The translations under genes and the position numbers were made by a program. Shown here one piece after another: positions 43,652-51,065 of a stretch of DNA of 64,000 nt; the stretch's first letter is position 1, and every line of letters begins with the position of its first letter. This stretch comes from an uncultured Alistipes sp. (lineage in GTDB: Bacteria; Bacteroidota; Bacteroidia; Bacteroidales; Rikenellaceae): positions 62,001-126,000 of the forward strand of contig CALURC010000013.1 of the NCBI GenBank assembly GCA_944323075.1. The letters run 5' to 3'. Under the pieces are notes generated by a model, which searched no databases, was not told the DNA's origin, and worked only from the letters and a program-made list of their open reading frames with translations.

Positions 43652-44314
43652 TTACCAGACGATGGGCGTACGTCCTGTTTGGATCAGATATTGGTTGGCT
43701 TGGCTGAAGTGGCGGCATCCGAAAAAGCCCCGATGAGCCGATAGGGGTGATGGGTGTACACTTTTCAAAATGCAGTTTTTTTGAGGATCGACCATGGCGG
43801 CCTTACGTTGGGCGTAATTACCCCAAAGCATATATACGATACCCTGCTTGTGTTGGGCAATGGCCTGTACGACTGCGTCGGTAAAACGTTCCCACCCTTT
43901 TCCTGCGTGTGAGGCGGCTTCGTGTGCCCGGACGGTCAGAACGGCGTTGAGCAGCAGAACGCCCTGCTCGGCCCAACGATCGAGGTTGCCGCTGGTTGGT
44001 ATCGGAGCGCCGACATCTGCTTTGACCTCCTGAAAAATATTGACCAAAGAGGGCGGGAAGGGTACTCCGTCGTTGACCGAGAAGCAGAGTCCGTTGGCTT
44101 GACCAATACCGTGATAGGGATCTTGTCCTATGATGACTACTTTCAGATCGTCAGGCTTACACTTTTTGAACGCCCGGAAAATATTGCGTCCGGCAGGGAA
44201 AATTCGATGTGTTGCGTATTCCTGTTTAACAAAAGATACCAATTCTGCAAAATACTCTTTGTCGAATTCAGCCCCGATCAGAGCTTTCCATTGAGGGTCT
44301 ATCCTTACTTCCAT
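43652..44314 (-). CDS. ung: Uracil-DNA glycosylase
   Basis: Ung removes uracil from DNA in base-excision repair. The 220-residue family 1 enzyme has VIIGQDPYHGIGQANGLCFS with catalytic Asp65, LLLNAVLTVRAHEAASHAG, MLWGNYAQRKAAM and HPSPLSAHRGFFGCRHFS with the second catalytic His. Its start lies 10 bp after the stop of the S24 repressor gene, so they probably share a transcript, which would put ung under control of the divergent, possibly damage-responsive, promoter. Confidence 0.97.
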   Translation of the reverse strand: MEVRIDPQWKALIGAEFDKEYFAELVSFVKQEYATHRIFPAGRNIFRAFKKCKPDDLKVVIIGQDPYHGIGQANGLCFSVNDGVPFPPSLVNIFQEVKADVGAPIPTSGNLDRWAEQGVLLLNAVLTVRAHEAASHAGKGWERFTDAVVQAIAQHKQGIVYMLWGNYAQRKAAMVDPQKNCILKSVHPSPLSAHRGFFGCRHFSQANQYLIQTGRTPIVW

Positions 44315-44324
44315 GATGTCGCAT

Positions 44325-45023
44325 TTATCTGATTGAATTCATTCGGATACTTGCTTTGACGAAAGCCAATGCACGAATTTTTGAAATTTCCACCTCTTTG
44401 TCTGCATGGTGGGGGTTTTGGCTGACAAGTTTGATACAGCCGGGCTTATCCGATTTCTGAATATATTTTACGGTGATATACTCTTCTCCGTCGATGTCGA
44501 TTGAGAGCAGGTACATGTCGCCCCAAAAGATATCCTCCAAATCGTTCAGTTGTTTATAGAGTACGATGTCTCCGCTTTTTAGCAGTGGATACATGCTGTC
44601 TCCAACGATGTAGATCGCTCCATCGCACTTGGGAAGATTTGGAATATGGATGTAGTCGACTGGATTTTGTGCCGATTTATTGAGGAATAGCGGAACGAGA
44701 CCGGCTGTTCCTTCGATGTTGTATAAGGGAACACTTTGCGATGGAAGCTTATGATCGCTGTTGTGAAGAAAGGTCTGTTCGGGACGATGTTCGTTGAACA
44801 TGTTTCCGGTTCCAGATTCCAGCCAGTCTGGATTTATGTTCAATTGTTGAATTATGATGTTTCGATTCCGCTCAGATAAGGCTGCTTTCCCTGTTTCGAT
44901 CATTGAAAGAGCGCTCTTCCCGATGCCGAGTATGTTTGCCAGCTCTTCTTGAGTCATTGAGAGTTCATTTCGGACAGCGCGAATTCTGCTGTTGATACTC
45001 AGGTTATTAAAGTTTTTTTTCAT
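44325..45023 (-). CDS. XRE-family S24 (CI/LexA-like) repressor
   Basis: A 232-residue phage-type repressor. An N-terminal XRE helix-turn-helix (residues 11-65: IRAVRNELSMTQEELANILG, then KSALSMIETGK) is joined to a C-terminal S24 peptidase domain. The potential self-cleavage bond is Ala107-Gly108 (EGTAGLV); the nucleophile is Ser143 in VGDSMYPLL and the general base is Lys186 in YITVKYI. The expected behaviour is RecA-stimulated autocleavage, relieving repression after DNA damage. It is transcribed away from the terminase operon across a divergent promoter region with operator-like repeats, and heads a likely operon with ung. Confidence 0.9.
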   Translation of the reverse strand: MKKNFNNLSINSRIRAVRNELSMTQEELANILGIGKSALSMIETGKAALSERNRNIIIQQLNINPDWLESGTGNMFNEHRPEQTFLHNSDHKLPSQSVPLYNIEGTAGLVPLFLNKSAQNPVDYIHIPNLPKCDGAIYIVGDSMYPLLKSGDIVLYKQLNDLEDIFWGDMYLLSIDIDGEEYITVKYIQKSDKPGCIKLVSQNPHHADKEVEISKIRALAFVKASIRMNSIR

Positions 45024-45042
45024 TTTTTTTAGGGTGAGAAAG

Positions 45043-45072
45043 TTGGTTGTTCAATAATTGAATATATATTTG
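45043..45072 (+). promoter_or_regulatory. Rightward promoter of the terminase operon with operator palindrome
   Basis: TATATTTG (45065-45072) matches the -7 consensus, with TTGG (45043-45046) near -33. The perfect inverted repeat TTCAAT-A-ATTGAA (45050-45062) lies between them, where a bound repressor would block RNA polymerase. TTGTTC (45047-45052) and GAACAA (45075-45080) form an outer pair. Confidence 0.65.
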
Positions 45073-45077
45073 TAGAA

Positions 45078-45109
45078 CAAAGTTAAATTATTTTATGTAA
45101 AAAAGCAAA
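45078..45109 (-). promoter_or_regulatory. Leftward promoter of the repressor-ung operon
   Basis: On the minus strand TTTG (45109-45106), 20 bp spacer and TAACTTTG (45085-45078) match the Bacteroidota consensus. The -7 box overlaps the outer GAACAA half-site, so the repressor may regulate itself. Confidence 0.65.
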
Positions 45110-45235
45110 TTAAAAACGGGGAAATGTCATCTCGTTTGGGCCGATTCTCTGTCTGTTAAAGTGTGAAAATGTATAAACCGAACGGGTGACGGCAGAATTA
45201 TTTTTACATCGAAAATAAAAATGGAGGAAAATGTC

Positions 45236-45517
45236 ATGATCGAAATCAACGAAACAATTTACAAGCAGATTGCAGCATTGCTGCTTGCCGAGATCGGAGA
45301 AAAGGATTATTTCAATGGAACAATTGAGTACGATACGGAAGAGTTCTATTCGTCGTTGACATGTACGTTGATCATATGTCGGGATCCCGAGTCGTCTGAA
45401 ATTTTATCCATATTGCCGATATGGTGGGATTATGATATTGCTTTGTGTGACGGGTTACAGTTGAATGATTTCAGTTGGGCGGAGTTGGATCGTTATTTGG
45501 TAAATAAAAAAGGATGA
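45236..45517 (+). CDS. Small phage-type protein, first gene of terminase operon
   Basis: A 93-residue acidic protein (MIEINETIYKQIAALLLAEI...) rich in aromatic residues near its end (PIWWDYDIAL, DFSWAELDRYL). The start at 45236 has GGAGG 8 bp upstream, whereas the ATG at 45221 overlaps that site. It resembles small genes seen near packaging genes of Bacteroidota prophages. Role unknown. It overlaps the next gene by 4 bp. Confidence 0.6.
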   Translation: MIEINETIYKQIAALLLAEIGEKDYFNGTIEYDTEEFYSSLTCTLIICRDPESSEILSILPIWWDYDIALCDGLQLNDFSWAELDRYLVNKKG

Positions 45518-45987
45518 TGGAACAGTCGGTCGTTTTATTACAGGATCAAGCTCGAGCAGAAAAATCAATACTTCATGTTATCCGAGAGATGAAACGGAGC
45601 CTTTCAGCCGATCAGCATGTCGAAAATGGACAAAATCATGCGACGGATCGATCTATTATAGGGACCTTGTATGAACGGGCATTGTATGAATTGTTAAGGA
45701 AAGTGAGGGGATATGTATTTCGTGAGGTGAAAACGACTTACGAATATGATACAACCGGAGAAAAGAAGGTAAAAAATGAGGTGGTTACACGAAAGCGGCA
45801 GGGACCCGATCTTGCTGCGATAATTTTCGTGTTGACCAATGTCGATTCGCAACATTGGCGGACAAAAGGATTTACCGAGCAGAATTCAATATCGGATTCG
45901 GTAACATCGCCGGATCTTTCGGCGTTTACTGATCCCGAATTGCAGGAGTTGGCTGGATGGGGGAATATTCAAAATGAGGATGAATGA
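45514..45987 (+). CDS. Protein in the small-terminase position
   Basis: A 157-residue protein starting MMEQSVVLLQDQARAEKSIL, mainly helical for the first 70 residues, then strand-rich (YVFREVKTTYEYDTTGEKKV) and an acidic tail. It overlaps the gene before by 4 bp and the terminase by 4 bp (ATGA), so the three are translated as a unit. That slot usually holds the small terminase, the DNA-recognition subunit, but I see no helix-turn-helix, so this is positional inference only. Confidence 0.5.
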   Translation: MMEQSVVLLQDQARAEKSILHVIREMKRSLSADQHVENGQNHATDRSIIGTLYERALYELLRKVRGYVFREVKTTYEYDTTGEKKVKNEVVTRKRQGPDLAAIIFVLTNVDSQHWRTKGFTEQNSISDSVTSPDLSAFTDPELQELAGWGNIQNEDE

Positions 45988-47435
45988 AATTGACGAAGAA
46001 ACAGGCTGCTGAAGAGTTGGCTAGGCGTTCTTTTGGTAATTTTGCCCGATGGATCGATCCTTCAGTACGAATGACACGTTTCCATCGGAGATACTATGAG
46101 CTTTTACACGATTTTGCTTGTGGAAAAATAAAACGGTTGATCGTTTCGATGCCGCCTCAGCATGGTAAATCATTGGGCGCATCGGTTTTGTTACCCGCTT
46201 ATCTATTGGGATGTGACCCGAATTTGAGGGTTGTTCTTGCTTCGTATAATTTGCGGTTAGCGTCCCGGTTTAACCGACGGGTGCAACGGTTGATGAGTGG
46301 GGCGGCATATAAGGGAGTGTTTCCAGGAAGTCGACTGAAAACCGGAAATAGAAGTCGTGCGTTGAGAACAAGTGATGAGTTTGAGATCGAAGGATATGCA
46401 GGAGGTATGCTCAGTGTCGGTCGGGGCGGGTCGTTAACAGGAAATCCGGTAGATGTGTTGATTATGGATGATCTCTATAAAGATTCTATGGAGGCCAATT
46501 CGCCGTTGATTCGGGACCATGTATGGGAATGGTACAATGCGGTGGCAAAGACGCGGATGCACAACGACACACGGGAGTTGATCGTTTTTACACGTTGGCA
46601 TGAAGACGATTTGGTGGGACGGTTGATGCAACACGAACCGGTGGTTGAGTTGCACGATCCGAAGCAGGTTGCAGATGCGGCATCGGATGCGGTCTGGTGG
46701 CATCTGAACTTCGAGGCGATCAAACGCGGTGCACCTACCCCGCTGGATTCGAGAAATGAGGGAGAGGCATTGTGGCCGCAACGGCATTCGCTGGCGCTGC
46801 TGGAACGGAAACGCCGACTCGATCCTTTTCTGTTCGAAACGATGTATCAAGGGGTGCCCTCGGTGCGGGAAGGGTTGCTGTATGGAGATCGTTTTAAGAT
46901 CTATGCCGAACGGCCGGCTGAGCCGATTCGTCGGGCCAATTATACCGATACGGCCGATACGGGATCGGATTATCTCTGTTCGGTCTGTTATGAAGTCGGG
47001 GTGGATGGGGTGATTTATGTGACGGATGTGGTTTATACGGCATTGGATATGGATCGGACGGAGGAGATGGTTGCCGATATGTTGGAGAGGAACGGAACGT
47101 TGGAGGCTCGGGTCGAGAGTAATAACGGGGGACGTGGATTTGCCCGAGCTGTGGCCCGTCGGTGTCCGGGGATTCATGTCGAGTGGTTCCATCAATCGCA
47201 CAACAAGGAGGCCCGGATCTTGTCGAACGCACCGGCCGTGTTGACGCAAATTGTGATGCCGGAGGGCTGGCATCTTCGGTGGAGTGAATTTTATGGTGAT
47301 TTAGTCACATTCCGGAGGCTGTTTCGGACGAATCGGCACGATGATGCTCCCGACGTATTGACCGGTATCATCGAGACCGAAGCGGAGATGGCCAATCGGT
47401 CGGGGTTCTGTGCTTATGGATTTATGCGAAAGTAG
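45984..47435 (+). CDS. terL: Phage terminase large subunit
   Basis: TerL pumps DNA into the capsid and cuts it. The 483-residue protein has both domains: an ATPase with Walker A PPQHGKS at residues 57-63, Walker B VLIMDD with Asp162/163 and a following TRWHEDDLVGRL motif, and a C-terminal RNase H-like nuclease with TDTADTGSDYLCSV, the ARVESNNGGRGFAR region and RHDDAPDVLTG near the end. All catalytic positions appear intact. It stands 8 kb from the capsid/portal cassette, with groESL and other host genes between, and no other phage gene follows. Confidence 0.9.
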   Translation: MKLTKKQAAEELARRSFGNFARWIDPSVRMTRFHRRYYELLHDFACGKIKRLIVSMPPQHGKSLGASVLLPAYLLGCDPNLRVVLASYNLRLASRFNRRVQRLMSGAAYKGVFPGSRLKTGNRSRALRTSDEFEIEGYAGGMLSVGRGGSLTGNPVDVLIMDDLYKDSMEANSPLIRDHVWEWYNAVAKTRMHNDTRELIVFTRWHEDDLVGRLMQHEPVVELHDPKQVADAASDAVWWHLNFEAIKRGAPTPLDSRNEGEALWPQRHSLALLERKRRLDPFLFETMYQGVPSVREGLLYGDRFKIYAERPAEPIRRANYTDTADTGSDYLCSVCYEVGVDGVIYVTDVVYTALDMDRTEEMVADMLERNGTLEARVESNNGGRGFARAVARRCPGIHVEWFHQSHNKEARILSNAPAVLTQIVMPEGWHLRWSEFYGDLVTFRRLFRTNRHDDAPDVLTGIIETEAEMANRSGFCAYGFMRK

Positions 47436-47593
47436 CCGTTGTGGTCCGCAGTGTGGCGGTCAAGAAAATCGGGGAGCGTCTTTTGTGTTTTAGAGGTGAG
47501 TTTGAATCGGGAAGGATACGTATCGGGCGTGTCAGTCCGCTAGGAGGTCTGCCAGACGAGAAGTATGGTTGCAGGTTTCCTCTTGTTCAGTAT

Positions 47594-47620
47594 ATAAAAA
47601 AAGCCGAAAGCTCACGCTTT
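47594..47620 (-). terminator. umuC terminator
   Basis: AAAGC (47607-47611) and GCTTT (47616-47620) with loop TCAC form a short hairpin; on the minus strand it is followed by CGG then a T-run. It overlaps the umuC stop. The 47436-47593 region shows nothing else. Confidence 0.6.
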
Positions 47621-48868
47621 GACCTCTAAAAGTTCCTTCCAGTCGGTCGTGTAGCGGGGACTCAGGTGTTCTCGGTTCATGCGGAACGGTTCGGTGCCTT
47701 GTGCAGCGACGACGATCTTCCCTTTGCCGAATGTGCGGTTCATGCGATCCATCGCCTCCATCAGTCGGGTCTGTTTGTCGTGGTCAACCGGAGAAAAAAG
47801 CGAACGCTGAATCTCCGAAGCCGGGGTAATATCCGAAAGGATAACTCCGGCTTTTTTGTATCCGTAGCCGTTGCAGTAGATTTGGCGCAGGGCCTTACGG
47901 GCACTTTTTACGATGTCCGGAGTACAGGAGGTGGGTTCCGGTAGGATAGACAGTCCGGTTTCGTAGCGTTGTGGCTGGTCGTCGCGGTGTCGGTTGGTGT
48001 AGATGAAACTTCTCACTTCACGACAGACCGATTTTTGTTTGCGCAGCTTCTCCGCACACATAGAAGCAAATTCTGCGACAATTTTCTCCAGTGTTTCCAG
48101 TTCGTAGACCTCATGGGGAAAACTTCGGGAGATCGTGATTTGTTGTTTTTGCGGAGGTAGGTCATCGAAGTCGATGCAAGCGACTCCGTGCAGTTCGTTC
48201 CAAGTCTTCAGACCTGTGACTCCCATGTGTTTTTGGATCCACTCTTTGGGTAGTTGGACGAATTGTCGGGTTGTTGTGATTCCCATGCTGTCGAACATCC
48301 TTCCGTAGCGGCGGCCGATTCCCCAAATGTCGCGCAAGGGGAATTTCGAAAGAACCTTTTCGATATCTTGTGGACGATACATGTAGCAACAGCCGTTTAA
48401 TTTCGGATAGCTTTTAGCTAATTTGCTGGCGATTTTGGCCAGTGTTTTGGTCGGAGCGATGCCGATGCTGACGGGAATACCTGTATTACGCCGGATGACC
48501 TGTCTGATACGACGGCCATATCCATCCAGCGGCTCGGAGATACCTCGCAAATCGAAAAATGCTTCATCGATCGAGTAGACCTCTGTACTTGGAACAAGCG
48601 AACGCAGGGTGGACATAACTCGGTGTGACATATCACCGTAGAGGGTAAAGTTCGTTGAGAAGATGGTGATGTCGTATCGGGAGATCAGGGGTTGGGCCTG
48701 ATACAGCGGCTGCCCCATTTTGATGCCGACGGCTTTTGCTTCATTGGAGCGGGCGATGATACACCCGTCGTTATTGGAGAGTACGACTACGGGCTTCCCG
48801 TTCAGATCGGGGCGGAAAACCCGTTCACACGAGACAAAAAAATTGTTGCAGTCGCAAAGTCCGTACAT
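47612..48868 (-). CDS. umuC: DNA polymerase V catalytic subunit UmuC
   Basis: A Y-family error-prone polymerase that copies past DNA lesions. The 418-residue protein starts MYGLCDCNNFFVSCERVFRP, has metal-binding Asp in that segment and VYSIDEAFFDL (DE pair), and shows SIGIAPTKTLAKIASKLAK and GIGRRYGRMFDSMGI of the thumb. The C-terminal UmuC-specific part is present, ending in YTTDWKELLEVKA. It lies 7 bp after umuD in the same operon and converges on the terminase gene. Confidence 0.95.
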   Translation of the reverse strand: MYGLCDCNNFFVSCERVFRPDLNGKPVVVLSNNDGCIIARSNEAKAVGIKMGQPLYQAQPLISRYDITIFSTNFTLYGDMSHRVMSTLRSLVPSTEVYSIDEAFFDLRGISEPLDGYGRRIRQVIRRNTGIPVSIGIAPTKTLAKIASKLAKSYPKLNGCCYMYRPQDIEKVLSKFPLRDIWGIGRRYGRMFDSMGITTTRQFVQLPKEWIQKHMGVTGLKTWNELHGVACIDFDDLPPQKQQITISRSFPHEVYELETLEKIVAEFASMCAEKLRKQKSVCREVRSFIYTNRHRDDQPQRYETGLSILPEPTSCTPDIVKSARKALRQIYCNGYGYKKAGVILSDITPASEIQRSLFSPVDHDKQTRLMEAMDRMNRTFGKGKIVVAAQGTEPFRMNREHLSPRYTTDWKELLEVKA

Positions 48869-48875
48869 TTTTTAC

Positions 48876-49319
48876 CTATTTGAAAGTTTTGATTGCATGG
48901 CGCACGACACCCCAAATGATCAGTTCGTTGTCTGCCGCAACCTTGATGGGTGGATATTTGGGGTTTGAGGGAAGCAGTAATACGCAGTCTTGTTCAATTT
49001 TTACCCGTTTTACGGTAAACTCTCCGTTCAGGTAACATATGGCAATGCATCCGTCGTAGGCTTCTATGGATTTGTCTACGATCAATAAATCTCCGTTTCC
49101 GATTCCGTCGCCGTTCATGCTGTCACCCGAGACGCGGACGATGAATGTTGACGCCGGGTTGTGTATTAATGCCTGATTCAGATCGAGCGGGGCGTCCAGA
49201 AAATCGTCAGCCGGAGAGGGGAATCCCGCTTGAACGGAACCGCCCGCTACGGAGAGCTCCTGTTGTGTCGATGTGTCCGGACGAATGAACGTTAGATTGA
49301 GTTCTGAACGGTCTTCCAT
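48876..49319 (-). CDS. umuD: SOS protein UmuD (S24 self-cleaving)
   Basis: UmuD, after RecA-stimulated self-cleavage, activates UmuC for translesion synthesis. The 147-residue protein has the cleavage site QAGFPSP with Ala31-Gly32, nucleophile Ser67 in SGDSMNGDGI and Lys104 in FTVKRV, with the canonical 37-residue Ser-Lys spacing. It heads the umuDC operon. A perfect 11-bp inverted repeat lies around its -7 box, suggesting tight repression. Confidence 0.95.
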   Translation of the reverse strand: MEDRSELNLTFIRPDTSTQQELSVAGGSVQAGFPSPADDFLDAPLDLNQALIHNPASTFIVRVSGDSMNGDGIGNGDLLIVDKSIEAYDGCIAICYLNGEFTVKRVKIEQDCVLLLPSNPKYPPIKVAADNELIIWGVVRHAIKTFK

Positions 49320-49331
49320 GTGTTTTTTGAG

Positions 49332-49380
49332 TTATTTTCTACAAAGGTACAGATTATCTTCGGGAGAAAGTAGAAAATAA
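49332..49380. promoter_or_regulatory. Inverted repeat around the umuDC promoter
   Basis: TTATTTTCTAC (49332-49342) and GTAGAAAATAA (49370-49380) are perfect 11-bp inverted arms 27 bp apart. The minus-strand -7 box TACCTTTG (49349-49342) lies between them; one arm covers the transcription start region and the other the -33 region. This is the layout expected of a two-operator repressor site. Confidence 0.7.
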
Positions 49381-49460
49381 AGACGGGAGATGTTTGAATC
49401 GATCAACAAGTGAGCCCGATTTTCAGTTAGAATCGTAAGGGTGTTGATGTTGGAAAAATA

Positions 49461-49489
49461 AAAGAGATCGAAGTGAATCGATCTCTTTT
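49461..49489 (-). terminator. tRNA-Met terminator
   Basis: AAAGAGATCGA (49461-49471) and TCGATCTCTTT (49478-49488) form a perfect 11-bp stem downstream of tRNA-Met on the minus strand, with A-rich sequence giving a T-run. Confidence 0.75.
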
Positions 49490-49509
49490 GGCCTTTATCT
49501 TATCTTTTG

Positions 49510-49583
49510 TAGCGAGACCGGGACTTGAACCCGGGACCTTCGGATTATGAATCCGACGCTCTAACCAGCTGAGCTATCTCGCC
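49510..49583 (-). tRNA. tRNA-Met (CAU)
   Basis: On the minus strand the acceptor stem GGCGAGA pairs with TCTCGCT, anticodon stem CGGAT/ATCCG holds loop TCATA with anticodon CAT, and the T-arm CCGGG-TTCAAGT-CCCGG is perfect. CCA is not encoded. The elongator form is the best fit; an Ile2 tRNA with lysidine also carries CAT and is not excluded. Its 3' end faces the umuDC/terminase segment. Confidence 0.93.
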
Positions 49584-49843
49584 ATGCCTGCAATTCGCGA
49601 TCCTTTCTTTCCCCTCACTGTCTCTCAATCCGTTTTTTTTTTTGAGATCGGCTGAAATCTTTCGGACGGGATGTCATCCGCATTGCGAGTGCAAAAGTAG
49701 CAAATATTTTTTTTCGGACAAATTCTTGCGCGGCTTTTTTGATTAAAATTAAAATTCATTGAAACGTAATAGCCCGAAATCCGGAATTTTGTACCTTTAT
49801 AGCCGGAAAAGAATTTAATCGATCGAACAAATAAATGTAGAAG
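49584..49843. other. Intergenic stretch between tRNA-Met and alkaline phosphatase
   Basis: This AT-rich 260-bp gap has no supported gene. TACCTTTA at 49792-49799 is close to a -7 box and could serve the phosphatase gene 45 bp downstream. Confidence 0.4.
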
Positions 49844-50971
49844 ATGAAAAAGTTGATTTGTGGGGTGTTGGTCGTATTGATGACGGCCGTTACACCTGTG
49901 CTTTCGGCCAAGTCGAACAGTGCGAAAAAGGCGGGGAAATGTGAGGTTAAGAATCTGATTTATATGATTGGAGATGGAATGGGGCTTGCGCAGGTATCCA
50001 TGTTGTTGCTCGAAGGAAAATATCTGCCTACTGCGTTCAATCGCTCGGAAAATATTGCGCTGATCTCTACTTATTCGGCGAATAACCGGGTGACGGATTC
50101 GGCTGCAGCGGGAACAGCATTGGCTTCCGGTCATAAAACGGATAACGGCATGTTGGGGCAGGAACCAGATGGTACGCCTTGTGTGTCGATTATGGAACGT
50201 GCCGGTAAAGAGGGGTATCAGACCGGTCTGGTCGTTACGGTCTATTTGCAACATGCGACTCCGGGTGCATTCTATGCCCATGTGCCGAGCCGGAACGATC
50301 TGGGTGTAATTTCAGAACAATTTGTAGAGAGTGGTGTGGATGTAGCGCTCGGTGGAGGTAAAAAGTTTTTGGCTGAGGGAGAAAAAGCGGGTAAAAGCCT
50401 GATTGAAGCGTTGGAGGACAAGGATTACAAGGTGGTTTATGATATGGATGAACTCGGATCAGTCGATAAAGGTAAGGTTGTCGGTCTCTTTTCTGATGAG
50501 TATATGCCAACGGTGTTGAACGGGCGTGATCCGAATTATTTGAAGGAAGCAACAGAAAAGGCACTTGAGATTTTGTCGAACAATTGTGCCGATTCGAAAA
50601 AGGGATTCATGTTGATGGTCGAGGGTTCGCAGATTGACAGCGAAGGGCATGCCAACAATGCGGCCGGGATCTTGGAAGAGACACGCGATTTTGCACAAGC
50701 CGTGGGGGCAGCGATGGATTTTGCGGACCAAAACCCTGGAACGTTGGTGGTTGTTACGGCCGATCACGAGACGTCGGGGCTCTCGATAACGAGCAATAAG
50801 ACCGATTTTACGCTCTCGGATAGCGGTATCGGATATGATTTCGGAACGACAGGCCATACCGGAATTATGGTGCCGGTTTATCTGTACGGTACGGGAGCGG
50901 AACAGATTAACGGAATTATGGACAATACCGATCTGCCGAAAAAATTGGCTGAATTGATGCGCCTGAAATAG
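49844..50971 (+). CDS. Periplasmic alkaline phosphatase
   Basis: A 375-residue metal-dependent phosphomonoesterase. An N-terminal signal peptide (cleavage near SAKS, residue 21) precedes IGDGMG with metal-binding Asp44, the nucleophile Ser86 in VTDSAAAGTALASG, VEGSQIDSEGHANN, TADHETSGLS and a final TGHTGIMVPVYLYG. Shorter than E. coli PhoA (about 470), as is normal for this branch. It releases phosphate from organic esters in the periplasm; induction by low phosphate is likely but no Pho box was sought with success. Confidence 0.93.
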   Translation: MKKLICGVLVVLMTAVTPVLSAKSNSAKKAGKCEVKNLIYMIGDGMGLAQVSMLLLEGKYLPTAFNRSENIALISTYSANNRVTDSAAAGTALASGHKTDNGMLGQEPDGTPCVSIMERAGKEGYQTGLVVTVYLQHATPGAFYAHVPSRNDLGVISEQFVESGVDVALGGGKKFLAEGEKAGKSLIEALEDKDYKVVYDMDELGSVDKGKVVGLFSDEYMPTVLNGRDPNYLKEATEKALEILSNNCADSKKGFMLMVEGSQIDSEGHANNAAGILEETRDFAQAVGAAMDFADQNPGTLVVVTADHETSGLSITSNKTDFTLSDSGIGYDFGTTGHTGIMVPVYLYGTGAEQINGIMDNTDLPKKLAELMRLK

Positions 50972-50987
50972 ACAGCAAACAGATAAA

Positions 50988-51037
50988 AAGAGAAGAGCGG
51001 AGGGACTGTGATTCATCAGTCTCTCCGCTCTTCTCTT
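50988..51037. terminator. Bidirectional terminator between phosphatase and copper ATPase
   Basis: AGAAGAGCGGAGGGACTG (50991-51008) pairs with CAGTCTCTCCGCTCTTCT (51017-51034, one G-U). A- and T-runs lie on the two sides, between convergent genes. Confidence 0.85.
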
Positions 51038-51065
51038 TATGTAAAGCGTAATTCCTGGCGGTCAG

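Noticed and set aside
49510..49583. tRNA-Met as a confirmed phage attachment site
   Set aside because: No integrase gene and no duplicate of the tRNA 3' end were found, so it is kept only as an alternative hypothesis.
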